From Ryuthela nishihirai (lineage: Eukaryota > Arthropoda > Arachnida > Araneae > Heptathelidae), in contig JAWZYU010000019.1 in the NCBI GenBank assembly GCA_038380435.1, positions 26,809,801 to 26,873,800 of the forward strand: DNA of 64,000 bases, read 5' to 3'. Every line of letters starts with the position of its first letter. Position 1 is the stretch's first letter. Below, one piece after another: positions 32,936 through 45,249 of this stretch. The notes under the pieces are model-generated. The model made no database searches. It saw only the letters and a list, made by a program, of their open reading frames with translations, and was not told the origin of the DNA. A program made the translations under genes and the position numbers.

Positions 32936-33173
32936 TCCGGCATTCTATAGAATGCCTAGGCATTGTATATAATGCCTAAAACTAGCCGGCAATGTATGAA
33001 ACGATTCATATTTCACACATTTCCTAGGCATTCTATAGAATGCCAAAAGGCAAATCGGCAAAGTATTCTATACAATGCCTAGGGAAAGTATGTAATAATT
33101 CTCATATTTCATACATTGCCTAAAAACGCCGGGTATTCTATAGAATGCCGGCTTTTCATACATTGCCGGTAAC
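32936..33173. repeat. array of 18-bp palindromes in an inverted-repeat frame
   Basis: Five related 18-mers start at 32939, 32959, 33027, 33062 and 33132. Two are the perfect palindrome GGCATTCTATAGAATGCC; the others differ by 1-4 bases. Between them, GCCGGCAATGTATGAAA (32986 on) faces its reverse complement near 33147-33168. The block directly follows the SINE-B T-tail and ends at CATTGCCGGTAAC, the inverse of GTCACCGGCAATG at 32711-32723 with one mismatch. ATATAT flanks both outer edges. Confidence 0.85.
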
Positions 33174-33259
33174 ATATATATCATTAACATTTTGGCTACA
33201 TTGCCAGATATTAATATTATCATGCCCCCTCCCCACTAAATTCAAAGAGAAACTACAAC

Positions 33260-33287
33260 CCGGGGGAGTGTCTCCTTTCTCCCCCGG
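33260..33287. repeat. GC-rich hairpin
   Basis: CCGGGGGAG (33260-33268) pairs with CTCCCCCGG (33279-33287) around a 10-nt loop. Followed by ordinary sequence, not a T-run terminator. Confidence 0.7.
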
Positions 33288-33299
33288 TACATACACATC

Positions 33300-34079
33300 A
33301 TATCGAAAATCTCTTATTGTATACCGAGACTTCGCCTCCATGATTGTGAGCTTTATCGCCGTTGCATTTAACAGAACAGAAAAAAAATAAAAAGAGAATT
33401 ACAGGAAATTAAAACTACCCACCGCCATCCAACCCTCTATCGAAAACCACACTAAAATGTTTCGCAGTGGAAAGATACAATCATTCCGACAATTTTCTTA
33501 AAATAATCTTGATTTTGTTTCGAATATATTTCTGTTTCGAATAATTTACCTTTAATTGTCAAATAGGTTTTCGTTTAAAAATCAGGTTTTAAAAATTTTT
33601 TCAACTTGCAATTCAGTTTACTTTGGTGATAAAAACGAACACTCATCAATTAAACCATTGTGAGAAACCTTCATCACTCCGTGGCACACTTCATCTGTTC
33701 TCAAATTGTAAATTGCGTCAGTGCGGCTTTTGGAATATTAACATACATATAATATACATATAATAGCAATAATCATTTGATGTTAGTAATTTATTCTTTA
33801 AATCACAATATTCTTTGATAGTTTAAATAAATATTCCAAATTCTTTCAGTATTTAAAATATATGAATATTAATTTCCAAGGTACGATTGACCATTTTTTT
33901 GCAAACAATCAAAACTAAACGAATATTTACAGAAGCTTCTAACAATCTGTTTTGTTCCATAATTAATTTTGGTATAAAAATTTCTTTTCGCTTGTAATTT
34001 TGAAGAAATTTTATGACTGCCAATGTACACATCTAAATGAATAAGAAGGAATGAGCTGCTGTCGAAAGAAATGGGTTTG
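33300..34079. other. no gene recognised
   Basis: AT-rich. The frame at 33145-33390 mostly spans the palindrome array edge and shows no domain. Confidence 0.35.
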
Positions 34080-34432
34080 GTTATTTAACCTCTGAGAGGC
34101 ACTTTTTTGCTTACAATGATTAAATAGCGTAGGTCACAAGGATTCCGATGGCTTAAAGGTTGTGAGAAGGGGGACCCACTGCATAGCTGTTACGATAGAG
34201 TGATCATAGACTTCCATCAAATCCAGCGCTGTCTTTAATGCTCCCAGGGCAGGGTTCTCCTGCGCAGAGGAGGTACATTCCATCCGACGGAATCGGCCTT
34301 TCCAAGCTCATCGTGTTGTCTACTGACAGAGAGGAGGATGGAGATTTAGTGGAGATAAATCTCAACGGTTTCACAGTTGGGACTGAGAAATGCAGATTAC
34401 GAGCCTGGCGCTCTCTGTTATGAGATAACGTT
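34080..34432 (-). mobile_element. SINE-A, degraded
   Basis: Tail (CTCTGAGAGGCACTTTTTTG), partial core (CATTCCATCCGACGGAATCG) and a worn head (ATTACGAGCCTGGCGC) on the minus strand, with several deletions. Confidence 0.8.
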
Positions 34433-35039
34433 TTCCCCTGCAGTTGGCTCTCTCGTTAGAACTGTGGTCATAAGTCAGGAGTTACAAAATCAAATCATAT
34501 GAGATGAATCAGTCACTTTTCGTTACATGGCAGGTCGGATTTCATTTTAATAATAAGTAAACTATAGTTACTTCCATTTTTCTATCTTACGTAATTTTAA
34601 TACAAAAGCACGAAACCAACTATACATCCCAGAGGCGTGTAATGTTAAATAAATAAGAAAGTCAATAGTGCTGTGTAGATTGCCGGATTATTACAGTTTA
34701 AGTGAGTCAACGGTGCACGCTATTAAAGAATGATGTGGAAAATATTAGAGACTGAGTTAGAGCAACGAGCATTATGAGCATCTGGAATCCCTTAATTAGA
34801 GTGAAGAAGAGACAGAGCCTCTTAATCTTCCTTTCAGTGTTGTATATGTTCAGGAGTTCCGGTACAAGGCTCAAAGCTTCACTGAAGAAATTGATCTTGA
34901 CTCCATCATGGGATGAAGGCTTGACTTTAAGATTAATTTCGAATAACTCCATTAACGTTACAGTGAAATGACCGGGATGCCAATCAGAAGGAGACTACTT
35001 CCGTTTTGAAACTTTAGCTAGCGTCTTCAGGGTTGGATT

Positions 35040-35340
35040 GGTTTATCTCCGAACATCATGGTTTTGTCCACAATGGGCTGAATGGAGAGTTTACAAATAA
35101 CCCGAGGGCTCAGAGTAGGTTGGGCGGAGGAGATCCACCAGACAGCTGCTAGGAGGCAGATGGAAACTCCTGTCAAAGCCATCCAGAGTGTTCTTTAATG
35201 TGTAAAGTGTATGGTTCTCTCCTGCAAACGGAACCAAGAATTAATGCTCCAACAGATGGATGACGACCTTCCCAAACCCATCGGTACGTGCTTTCAGCGC
35301 AAGAAACATCCATACGTTACATGGGGCTCGAACCCATATC
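35040..35340 (-). mobile_element. diverged SINE-A-like element in copy 2
   Basis: Partner of 8766-9068. GGGCTCGAACCCATAT marks the B box on the minus strand. The frame at 35211-35465 is passive. Confidence 0.7.
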
Positions 35341-35487
35341 TTCTTTTATCAGTCGCCAAGTGCATCATTTATCAAATTTTAATAACTTTGAGCATTTTTT
35401 TATGTCTGCTACTGATGTTGCTGTTCAAATTTCGAACTTCAATAATTCTTCAAATATTAAAATAATATTGTTGAAAATTAAAATATA

Positions 35488-36698
35488 CACCAAAGAGCCA
35501 AAACATTATGACCCCTGCTGTTTATACAAATCGAAGCAGTTGCAGGTAAACGACGGCGCGTGTTAAGGTCATGAAACGGTATAAATAACACCTGATACTG
35601 AGCTATGTTAATCAGTTATTCTTGTTCTTCAGATTGGAAAAACAGCGGATGTAAGTGATTTTGACAACGGCCAAATTGTAATATACAGACGACTGGTCCA
35701 GAGCATTTCTGAGACGGAAGTCTTGTTGGGTGTTCACGGTCAGCCATGGTTAGTACCCTCAAAAAGTGGTTTGAGGAGGGAAAAACGACAAACCGCCAGC
35801 AAAGTGTGGGTCGACAACTGCTCATCGATGCTAGAGCCGAGCGAAGAATATCCCATATGGTACGAGCCAACAGAAGGGAAACTGTGGCGCAACTCGCCCA
35901 TAATTCTAATGCTGCTGCCGGGAGTAACGTGTCACAATACACAGTACATCGAACCCTGCTGAAAATGGGGTTCCGTAGCTGCTGCCAGGTCCGAGTGCCC
36001 ATGCTAACTTCAGTTCATCATCGAAAGCGCCTACAATGGGCACACGAGCATCAAAACTGGACCTTGAATGATTGGAAGAATGTTGTGTAGTCCGATGGAC
36101 CTCGTTTCCTGTTGACCATTTGGACGGTCGTATACGTTTGCATCGTTTACCTGGGGAAGTGTTGGCACTTCCCCAGGTAAACGATGCACACCAGTGGAAG
36201 AAGTGTAACGCTTTGAGCAATGTTCTGCTGGTAAATCCTGTGTCCAGTCATTCACGTGCAGGAAATTATGACGTCTACCACCTACCTAAATATCAGTGCA
36301 GACCAGGTACATATTTTCATGGCAACAGTATACCCATCCAGTAGGGCCTTCTTTCAGCAGGATAATGCACTATGCTACACTGGGCGGATTGTTCAAGAAT
36401 GGTTCACGGAACACGAGGAAGACTTTCAAGTAGTGCGCTGACCTCCAAATTTCCCAGACAGCAAATCCAATCGAGCATCTGTGGTTTGTGTTTGAACAGC
36501 ATATCCGATCTGTGGTGGCTCAACCACGTAACTTACAAGAGTTAAAGGATCTGCTGGTAACGTGTTGGTACCAGATACCAAAAGGCACCTTTAGAAATCT
36601 TGTAGCGACCATTCCTCGACGGGTAACAGCTATTTTGGCGGCACATGGAGGACCAACATCATATTAGACAGCTGGTTATAACGTTTTGGCTTTTCGTG
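35488..36698 (+). pseudogene. Tc1-like transposon, 1211 bp, broken transposase
   Basis: TA flanks it at 35486-35487 and 36699-36700. Ends read CACCAAAGAGCCAAAAC and, inverted, CACGAAAAGCCAAAAC. The transposase on the plus strand shows the HTH (STLKKWFEEGKTTNRQQSVG; RRETVAQLAHNSNAA), a linker to WTLNDWKNVV where a TAG falls just before SDGP (normally WSDES), then, after a hairpin insertion and frameshift, MTSTTYLNISADQVHIFMAT and AFFQQDNALCYTGR with the second Asp. The third block is shifted out of frame (about 36440-36480). Independent damage from the 7403-8625 copy shows both decayed after duplication. Confidence 0.9.
36140..36187. repeat. perfect hairpin, 22-bp arms, inside Tc1
   Basis: Arms 36140-36161 and 36166-36187 with loop TTGG. 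The left arm is normal transposase sequence (encoding around HRLPG); the right arm is its exact reverse complement. The copy 1 and 633-1291 relatives lack it. Confidence 0.92.
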
Positions 36699-36731
36699 TA
36701 AATATATTAGACAGATAATTTTATATTCCGT

Positions 36732-38885
36732 CAAATTTACCATAAAAAGCATATTTTAGAAGCTGCGGAGCATCAAATTTGGCTTTCTTCTGATATGACA
36801 AAAACTTGGTACTTTGTTATCTAGGCAGTATATATCAATTGAAATGCTTAAACTTTCAGATGCTAGAGCTATGGGTCAGGAGGACTGTTTTAGTAATTCA
36901 ACATTAAAGTTGCATATTGATAAAAAATGCTTAAAATGCCCTTCTTGTCACAAAAGTATAAGATAAAAGAGACCTGATTTCATTGATAGTGTTTCATTTT
37001 CGGCTGAAGGCGACCATATTCGTTTGAGATCGTTACAGTCGCTCCTTTGATTATGATGAAACTTATTGCTTGTAAGCTACAAAAATGACTTCATGGGCCA
37101 TATGTTCCAGAATCACTACCCCACAATATTTAAAGAGAATTAATGTCAACGAATTTAAACATCTGCCCCTTGGGGCTCACCGTTTGGTGAATTTTATCTT
37201 GTCCTTTGCGACTCATGCAACTAATGTACCTCCACAGATGGAAAAGGTTTGGGGATCTTTTATCCTGGTACTTCGAAAAATCATAATTAGGCTACGTGCT
37301 AGAATTTGAGAAAAGTGCAAAAAGGGAAAGATATGGGAATTCCTTCAATGCCAAATTATAGGTCATGTTTAAGTTTCAATTTGATGCCAAAGGACTCGAT
37401 TAATTACATGGCGCGAATGAGTGATCACATGTGATCTACCTAGGAATAGGCTAATGAGGAAATCACCTCAAACTCCAAACGTAGAAGGCTTCCTAAACGG
37501 TTCTTTTTATTTACAATGCACGAAATAGACTTAAATGATGTAAATTTTGGAGAAGTATTTTAAAAAATGCGATATATAGTTGATGAACGTATATTATTAT
37601 TATTTAAATAAATGAAAAAAAATCGTAAATAATAATCAGGATGAACAATCCTAAGCATAGAGGAAATATCAACTTGATCCGGTGGATCTACGACCTTCTG
37701 ATCGCATGTCAGGCACTATGATTCCTGAGTCACCAGATGTCGACAGAGATCTCTTCTGTTGACTGCTTCATACCACGGAGTCAGTCATTACAAATTGCCT
37801 TAACTACAATTGAAGATCCCTGTCAACAAAACACTTACCAGATATAACCCTGGGCTAGTTGCGATGAGTCCCATGTTTACAGTTCATTTTCTGTGCTTCT
37901 TTTAATATTGAAGATGAAATTCTCTCCATTTGTATAACATGAAACCTAAGGTTTTATGTATTGCTTCAACAGTTATTTAAAATGCATAAAATTAAAATAT
38001 TTCTTATATCCACTAAGTTATTACTATAAGCTTACAGGAGTATTGTTAGTTTATTTTGGGTCACCTCATATATAAAGATAAAGGGACATAGTTTAGAAAA
38101 AGTAATATTCTTCATTTTATTTTGAAGGTGATTAGTGTAATTATAAAGACAATTTCATAACTTTTAACTTACCATAAAAGTTTTAGATATTTCAATATAT
38201 CATTAAACGAAACGCTAAAACTTCATTTTATCTTATGCTTTCAGTTAAAGAAAGATCATTAAAAAAGGTGTAAAAATGGCTACCAGTATAAATTTTAACA
38301 TTTTTAGTGTAGTATTATACCTCCTTTTAATCACTAACAGTGACACGTTTTTGTACCAGATTCTAGTTCAGTGATTTACAGTGTAAGTCGCTATAAATTA
38401 ACATAAAAAATATCACTAATAAATTTCATATCGAGTCCTCCGTATCATGACCGGATCGTCACTTTCATTTATGTAACATATTTTGTGTAGGAATCTTTCA
38501 TTTTTATACTGATGTAAGCATATCAAATCATTGTTAAGGTAGTAACAGTTAATTACAACGGATAATATACGCAAAAAAAACAACTTATTTTTGTAATCGG
38601 ATAATCCAAAAATACACTGACCGCAAAAATAAATATAGCATTTTAATATTATTTTAGGGTTTTTAATGTGTACAACATTAAAAAAAGTATTTATATTAAA
38701 AGGTAAGGAGTTCCACATTAGAACATATCCTCTCCCCCTAAAATCGTTACGAAATTTACGGACGAGTCTCTAAAGATCGCAGTACACTAAATAATACATG
38801 CACTCTTTAAGAACTCGTTCATAAAAAGACTAAAGGCCATTTCATTAGGTATGTTAGGACATGTTACGTCAATAGTAATTCAGGT
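36732..38885 (-). repeat. AT-rich ~2 kb module, copy 2
   Basis: Reverse of 4685-6735. Starts at AATTTACCATAAAAAGC and runs to the RTE 3' tail. Contains the SINE-D-like head at 37670-37745 without the twin hairpins of copy 1, and family E sequence at 38450-38650. Confidence 0.8.
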
Positions 38886-38889
38886 ACAG

Positions 38890-39735
38890 AACTCATCATC
38901 ATCAAGCAGCTATGGGCTATGAAGGTCCAACCAGACCGTGCAATATAATTTTCCAAGCATTTAAGTCCTCAGCTACATCTGCTGCATCTGGCCACTGCAC
39001 ACCAATTTAACAAGGTACTGTCCGACATTGTGTGCCCACCGCTTCCCAGGTTTCCTCTTCTTTCTGAGGCCTTTAGGCACACTGGTCATAACCCTATTCG
39101 CTTATCTATAATTATTCATACGGGCATCACGGCCGAACCAACGGAGTTTCTCTCTGCACAATAATGCTGCTGAAAGGAGGTTACCGACCCTTTACCTAAC
39201 CAAATTATTCCTTACCAAATTCAACCACCTAATGCCCAAGATACTGCGCAAGCATCAAAAATCAAACGCATCAAGTTTTTTGACATTTTGTTCACAAAGC
39301 GTGTACGTTTCACTACCATAACTAACCCTTGAAAGAACCAAACTATTATACAGTTTAATTTTAGTCTTTATATATATGTATACCCCTATTTCTCCGCAAT
39401 CTCCATAGATTCTTAAAAGTCTCGGCAGCAATTCCTATTCTTCTGTTACTCTCATGCCGCGCATCACCAGTATCTGTTACATAGCTCCCAAAACAATTAA
39501 ACTGAGTCACTTGCTCAAGAGTGCATCCATTCAAAGAAACTGAAGAACCATCCACCTGACCAATTTTCATCACTTTAGTTTTCTCTCTGTTTATCACGAA
39601 ACCTACTCTAGTACCACTCTCATCAACAGCTCGAATGAGAGAGTTCATCTCATCAACATCATTTCCCAAAAGGGTTAAATCATCAGCATTGTCTAAATCA
39701 GAAAATATCAATCCCCAAACCACTTTTCCTACTAT
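38890..39735 (-). pseudogene. RTE-clade LINE 3' fragment in copy 2
   Basis: Minus-strand frame 39723-39361 reads SDLDNADDLTLLGNDVDEMN, INREKTKVMKIGQVDGSSVS and ESNRRIGIAAETFKNLW; the ADD box is kept. The C-terminal region is frameshifted. It ends at CATCATCATCAAGCAGC (38898 on), the GAT-type tail. Partner of 3840-4680. Confidence 0.85.
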
Positions 39736-40144
39736 GAATTACTACTATACAAACAGTTTGATCTAATTTCAGCGATCTATATTATTCGATTAGAAAAGAC
39801 AAAAACCGAGTTTATATAAGCATTCAGTTCGTGAATAATCTCATATTTTCTAGGTTTGCAATCCAACAACAGACCGCCATCTTCGATCAAATCACTCAAA
39901 ACAAGGTTTTTGATAAATATTTTATGAAATGATGTGGCTATTACAATGTAATACATTGTTTGGTTTAAAAAAAACTAACTCGAATCAAATCAAAAATATC
40001 GATTTATTACAATTTCATATCCTGTGAATAAAACAATTCTTTATTATCTCTTCATTTGGATAACTCCCTCCTGGATTATTATCCTGCTTGTACACAGAGA
40101 AATCTTATCTGGAACTCAGAACGAAACTCATTTAATTTCTTAGT

Positions 40145-40515
40145 TGGGGCGTGGGATGGCTCAGACAGTAGGATTCCAGGTTCGTAATCTATAGTTCCCA
40201 GGTTCGAGTCTCACCTGGGTCAGCATTGCAATTTATATTCTCAAAACTCTGCTTCCTGCCCTCTATTAGAAGCGTTACACCGGTGGACTTGGAAAGGACG
40301 CCGTCCCTCGGATGACACGTAAAGCCAAGGCCCTGTGTGTGGGATAGTCATACCCTGTGCAAGTTAAAGAACACTCTAGGTGGCCTTGACGGGATGCTAT
40401 CATCTGTTTCCCAACAATAGTCCAGTGGATCATCTCCTCCAAACCTTCTCTGAGTTGGGGCCCTTGTGACCTGGCAATTGAGCCCATAGTGTACAAAAAC
40501 GTACCGCTCAGAGTT
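40145..40515 (+). mobile_element. SINE-A inside composite copy 2
   Basis: Plus-strand, partner of 3028-3386. Head GGATGGCTCAGACAGTAG, B box GGTTCGAGTCTCACC, tail CGTACCGCTCAGAG. Confidence 0.85.
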
Positions 40516-40899
40516 AAGCATGCTAACTGATTGACAATTGTGATTTTTAAAATAGGAACTGCAATTCTATTTTAGCGAACTTGAGGAGGAAATGTGATTT
40601 GTATACATCAAGAGATGCATGTTGCAAGATTGAACATTTGCTTTGTTTCGTGAAGAAGAAAGACATTGCAAAAGAGAATGAATTTGATCCTTTTGTGCTG
40701 TATGTGATAAGTTAAAAGAAATGTGTTGAGTTCAGCGCCGGACTTACGCATCAGCTAACTAAGCTATAGCTTAGGACTTCACAATTAAGAGGGTCCTCAA
40801 AAATTCAAATGTGAAGTTTATACTGTTACGATTCTTTTTCATATATTCAAATAATATATTTTGCAAACAACTGTTCATCTCAGCTTTACAGAGTCGTTA

Positions 40900-41230
40900 T
40901 TGGTTACCAGTTGTAATATAATATTCCACTGCACATGATTTGCCACGAAACTATTCGTCCACGAGCCACAGACAGCTCTCTCGCTGACATGTGTCTGTTA
41001 CGTCTCGCTGTTAGTGTCACATAACTATCAACTTTAACCGTTGGAAGTCGTGATAACCCCCCACACTTGGACTCCTGTCGATTGTACATTCTCCACAGCT
41101 TTCAGATTATGGATTGGCGCACACTTATTGCTTTGGCAACGTCATTCTATGTTCGGCCTGATTCCAACATCCCGATTGCCCGACCATGTGTAAAGATATC
41201 CATATGCTGTTTGTGTGACATATTGTTACA
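40900..41230 (-). pseudogene. Tc1-like transposase N-terminal fragment
   Basis: Minus-strand reading from 41230: HGRAIGMLESGRT, stop, NDVAKAISVRQSII, stop, KLWRMYNRQESKCGGLSRLP, VDSYVTLTARRNRHMSARELS. This is the paired HTH region of a Tc1 subfamily with the L-ARRNR-M-AR signature. It begins right outside the edge of composite copy 2. No catalytic blocks remain. Confidence 0.8.
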
Positions 41231-41749
41231 AGCAACAAGTCGGTTCGAACACAAAACGAATGCTCTGACGACAAGAAATGAGGTTATTCACATTTATTCC
41301 ATTATTTATAACCATTACAAATTTGCAGTTCTTGTCTCTTATGCAAATTATATGTAATCACACTATATGCTAGGCATCATTATTCCAACATTTGCATGTG
41401 CCTACCGTTATCTGCACGTACATTTTGTTGCTATTTTCGCCGATTGTTTTTTCAATATAGTCCATTTGGTCAACTATGCTTAGCTTTCGTCCACCAGTTT
41501 ATTAGGGAAAGCTACGGTTTTAAATATTGCTGCGGCAATGATATGAAATATTAAAATTTCAAAAATCACGTAAATCCACCTATGAATTCCTACAAACTGA
41601 CTAGAATATTTGTTTAATATAGGATACCTCTAATCTATATTAAATGACATGGTTGAGAAGTTTTCAACTTTAGCTTAGATTTAAAGGATTGAGATTTATT
41701 AGGTACATTATGTCAAAGATACAAAAATTTTGTTTCTTTATTTTTTAGG

Positions 41750-42049
41750 GTTGGGTTTGGGTTGTTTTACCTCTGAGCGGCACTTTTTTGCACACCATGG
41801 GCTAAATGGCCAGGTCACATGGACCCCGAAGGCTCAGAGAAGGTTGGGGGAGGGGACCCACTGGAACAGCTGTTGGGAGACAGATGGTAGCCTCCCGTCA
41901 AGGCCATCCAGCGTGTTCTTTAACGTGCACAGGGTATGGCTCTCCCGCACACGGGGCCACGGCTTAACGTCCCATCCGACGGACGGCGGCCTTTCCAAAC
42001 CCTTCGGTGTCCCCTACTGACCGATGGGCAGGGCGGGGAATTTTGCGGA
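41750..42049 (-). mobile_element. SINE-A, 5'-truncated, with target duplication
   Basis: A 14-bp direct repeat CTTTATTTTTTAGG flanks it (41736-41749 and 42050-42063). The element stops at GGGGAATTTTGCGGA, before the tRNA head, so reverse transcription ended early. Little diverged from the family consensus, hence recent. Confidence 0.93.
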
Positions 42050-42159
42050 CTTTATTTTTTAGGTATCAAAAGGTAGTTAACATAAGAGTGAATATAACTA
42101 CCACTATAAATCATGGTATTATTTCCTGTAGTTCCCCATATTAGTTTTATCCGTAAAAA

Positions 42160-42500
42160 ATTATCCGATTGTTCAACATCCAAGTTCAGCGGATTGCAAA
42201 GTGAGTCGCTAAAAATTAATATAAAAGGCATACAACCTATTAATTGCCTAGATCATAACTAACTAAATGTAGTATACGAACTCTCCACTCCTTATGAAAC
42301 GCATGGCAGGATCGCCCTATCATTTAAGTAACACTTTTCTTTGCAAGGACCTTCCCTTTTTTGCGGGAATCGGAATACCAAATAAGTGTGTGCGATAGCA
42401 GTAATTAAAAACAAGTGATGATTATAAAAATAGCTGATATTTCCATCAGAAAACGAGTGAAAAACTAATCGCAAAAATAATTATAGCATTTTACTGCTAC
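42160..42500 (-). repeat. dispersed repeat family E, member
   Basis: Shares GTGAGTCGCTAAAAATTAAT and TAATCGCAAAAATAATTATA with the composite modules. Related pieces at 45360-45550 and 48160-48310. Confidence 0.68.
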
Positions 42501-42714
42501 GTTACATCACATCCGAAAAACCGTTACATAATTCCAAGCTGCTATCCTAACAAGTTGGCCAATGGGTTCTCTTTACCACATTTTTCCAATCCGTTGACCG
42601 ATCTCGACCAGGTATGTGTCAAATGAAAGCTTGCCGCTCGTTTGGTGTCGTAAGTTATAAAACATCCCACCCCGTGCTTTATTCTCTCCTAAAAAGGGTA
42701 ATGTGGAAATTGTT

Positions 42715-42945
42715 CTTCCATGCCGCCTCGGTGGTTCAGTGTCATCGCATTGTCTCGCTGTGACACTGAGACTGCCGTGGTCTAGGTTCGAGTCCCGAGT
42801 GTGGATGGCATGATCATTTGTTCTCTCATATCTGTTGCGTTTGCCCCTCAGTAACAAAAAGTGTTGACTTCTCGACATGTCAAAAAATTCTTGTTCTCAC
42901 ATTGGGACATGTGACAATAAGCGGTATACTAGCTGTTAAGTCCCA
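42715..42945 (+). mobile_element. SINE-C, better copy
   Basis: Head GCCTCGGTGGTTCAGTGTCA with B box AGGTTCGAGTCCCGAG. Body with CTCTCATATCTGTTGCG and end GTTCTCACATTGGGACATGT. Partner at 10775-10955. Confidence 0.65.
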
Positions 42946-43690
42946 ACATCCAAATTAAAAAAATATATTCTTCCATTTTATCTTCCGAAGGCAAGGGGTC
43001 ACGTTAAGAGTTAAGGAATGAAATGGAGGCTTATGATATGGGGACTCTTGTGGGGTAGCTCGAGATGCACCCAACCCCATTCTTCAACTTGAAAAGGGGA
43101 TTGATATTTCATGCGAGTGATCTCAATGATTGTATCTTAAATGTCGTGAACTTCCCCAAATCATGTCCCCCTTTTTTACATTTTTTTATCTTTATTTTAA
43201 ATTCCCCTTCCACTAAAAGAGGGAAGAGAAATTATCCCTTAAAATGAAATATTTGCGTTTTGTCACCCTCTTGTGATTAAAGAGGCCAAGTCGCTGCTGT
43301 CAGTGAAAACCCTTTGACATATTAGCACCGAAATTTCAAATTTCTAGCATACGTAGATCGTTTTGAAATATTCTTTAAAGTTTAACATTTCCATATTTAA
43401 CGCGCTCTAAATCTGAAATTAAAAAAATTAAAACTACAAATAGATGTGAAAAATGTGAATAACGATATTTCATTATTTCAGTTTCAACTTTACACAAATT
43501 TTTGTATTATGTCTTTAAAAAACGGTCGCCTTCCCAACTCCAAGAGTAAGGAGTTGATGATTGATGTCAGTGCGAACTCCGTGACTTTTACATTTAATCA
43601 CAAAAATTTAAAATTCTGGAAAAATATGTCGTGTGCAATATTAGGAACCCCAAAGGACAATTATATGCTGGCGTTTAACATCCCATTGAG
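42946..43690. other. no gene recognised
   Basis: No repeat partner. The plus-strand frame starting 43446 runs into the antisense of a Tc1 relic (see next feature). Confidence 0.35.
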
Positions 43691-43699
43691 CTCATCTAC

Positions 43700-44330
43700 T
43701 TACATACCACCTATTCTGCTTTCTAACAGAATGAATGCACCAGAAAGCATCACACGCTATTACAGAACCGCCAGAACCCTTAACAATAGGAAACAAGCAA
43801 TCAGATTTGTAAGCTTACTTCGCTTGTCGTAGATGTGCAATCGTCCATTTGTGGGAAACAAAGTGTAAAATGGTTCTTCAGACCATATCTCATTCCTCCA
43901 CTGCTCAAGTTTCCACTGCTTGTGTTCTTTGCACACTAATCACGACGACGTGCGTTGACAGGTGTGATGAGTGACGTGGGAAGTGAAACTGAACTGTAAT
44001 ATCCAGCTCTATGGAGTTTTCGACGTACTCTGACAAAAACGGCTTCTTGCATCCTGCTTTGAAATAGGTGCACAACTAATCAGCTGTGGTTGTTTTCTAG
44101 TTTCGCTTTGCTCATCACATTGATGCGATTCTGGAGTCCGCATTTTCATGACTGTTCCCTTTTGCAGATGCTCTCTTCCCATTCCCATTCAGAAAAAACA
44201 CCTTGGAAACTGTTAACTGTTGCTCGGGAAACATTAGCTAGTTCAACTGCCTTGTTAAATGAATTCCAAAAATCATTCCCCTTCCGAAAACATCACGGTC
44301 TTCTCTTGACGACATAGTACCAATAATTAC
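43700..44330 (-). pseudogene. Tc1-like transposase relic, third subfamily
   Basis: Minus-strand pieces in order: ELANVSRATVNSFQGVFSEW (HTH), RVRRKLHRAGYYSSVSLPTS, then EIWSEEPFYTLFPTNGRLHI (first catalytic block; the Asp of WSDE reads E), and EAYKSDCLFPIVKGSGGSVI followed by ACDAFW, matching the GGSVMVWGAF block. Several frameshifts. The 128-residue plus-strand frame 43446-43832 is its antisense over the right half. Confidence 0.82.
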
Positions 44331-45249
44331 CAGGTGTGCCGTTATAGATATGAGACTAAGAATGCTGGGATGTGATTTGTATATTTCATGCATTTGCCAG
44401 TGGCACGTAGACACCACAGTTTATATTAAACTGAAGGCTTTCCTCAAACCTTGGTGTTTTCATTTTTTTTGTCCATTATATGGAAGTGCGACTTATTTCA
44501 TGAGTCTCCCCGCAATGTGATTTAAAAAAACTCTCGAGAAAAATGTCGTTGTTGCAAACCCAAATTTCATTAGTTCTGCTAATGGATCACTCGAAAAGTG
44601 CGGCTTCGCGTATCATTTGAAGAATAAAGGTAATATAGGTATAAATTAAAAAATTATCCAAAATGCACAAATTTGAAAATTTACGTACCTTGAATATCAT
44701 GTGTATCCACTCAGCAATACTTTTCACAAATATATTTAAGTATCATAAATTTAATATTGGGAATGAGAGACATGTAAGATTAAGAGTGACAATATTTATT
44801 AAGCATTTAATCACTGTTAGGCTGTTTTAGTATCTTGATAAAAATGACTGTAAGAAGTAGTCAAGAGTTTTCAAAGTTGCGTACAATTTAAAAGTCGTAG
44901 AAATTTCTCTTAAACATTTGAAGAAAATATTGTTTTTAAAGAATGTTTTATGAAAAGGTAATTGAGAAGAGAATGAAAATAACTACCACTCTAAGTTTCA
45001 TTATCCGTTAAAGTAGTTTTTAAAAATCATTAATCACTAAAGCGGTTTTTAATACCGATCTCCATTGATGTTGATTCCAGTTACATTGAGTTTGTTTAAA
45101 TTTAGACTCACCGTGGCATTATGCTAGAGGCACGGAAACACTTGGCATATGTTGCGAAGCCTTCAGAAAATTGTTTATAAATTAAAAATTGTTTTATTAT
45201 AACTATAGTTTTATCTATCTATACAAGGGTTACGCCAGTTACATGCACA
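44331..45249. other. AT-rich, no gene
   Basis: Contains family-E-like pieces near 44990-45040 (ATAACTACCACTCTAAG) and otherwise unassigned sequence. Confidence 0.35.

Larger units (their letters stand above)
34932..40852. repeat. composite block, copy 2 (inverted)
   Basis: Reverse complement of 2689-9181 with the same internal order: diverged SINE-A, Tc1, AT-rich module, RTE 3' fragment, SINE-A. It lacks the 632-bp MITE, keeping an intact TA at 36703-36704. It carries its own 22-bp-arm hairpin at 36140-36187. Spacer between copies is about 25.7 kb. Confidence 0.88.

Noticed and set aside
33260..33287. Rho-independent terminator
   Set aside because: No T run follows the stem and the sequence context is eukaryotic.
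34707..34952. 81-residue minus-strand frame whose middle (DGVKINFFSEALSLVPELL) faintly recalls a glycolipid-transfer-protein N-terminus
   Set aside because: The resemblance is short, the downstream signature of that family is absent, no splice donor is evident, and the start overlaps the edge of a segmental duplication.
43446..43832. 128-residue plus-strand frame with an AG acceptor at 43480-43481 and a GTAAGC donor at 43809, giving a tempting 327-bp phase 0-0 exon
   Set aside because: Over its right half the minus strand encodes clear Tc1 blocks (IWSEEPFYTLFPTNGRLHI, GSGGSVI), so the plus frame is most likely an antisense shadow.
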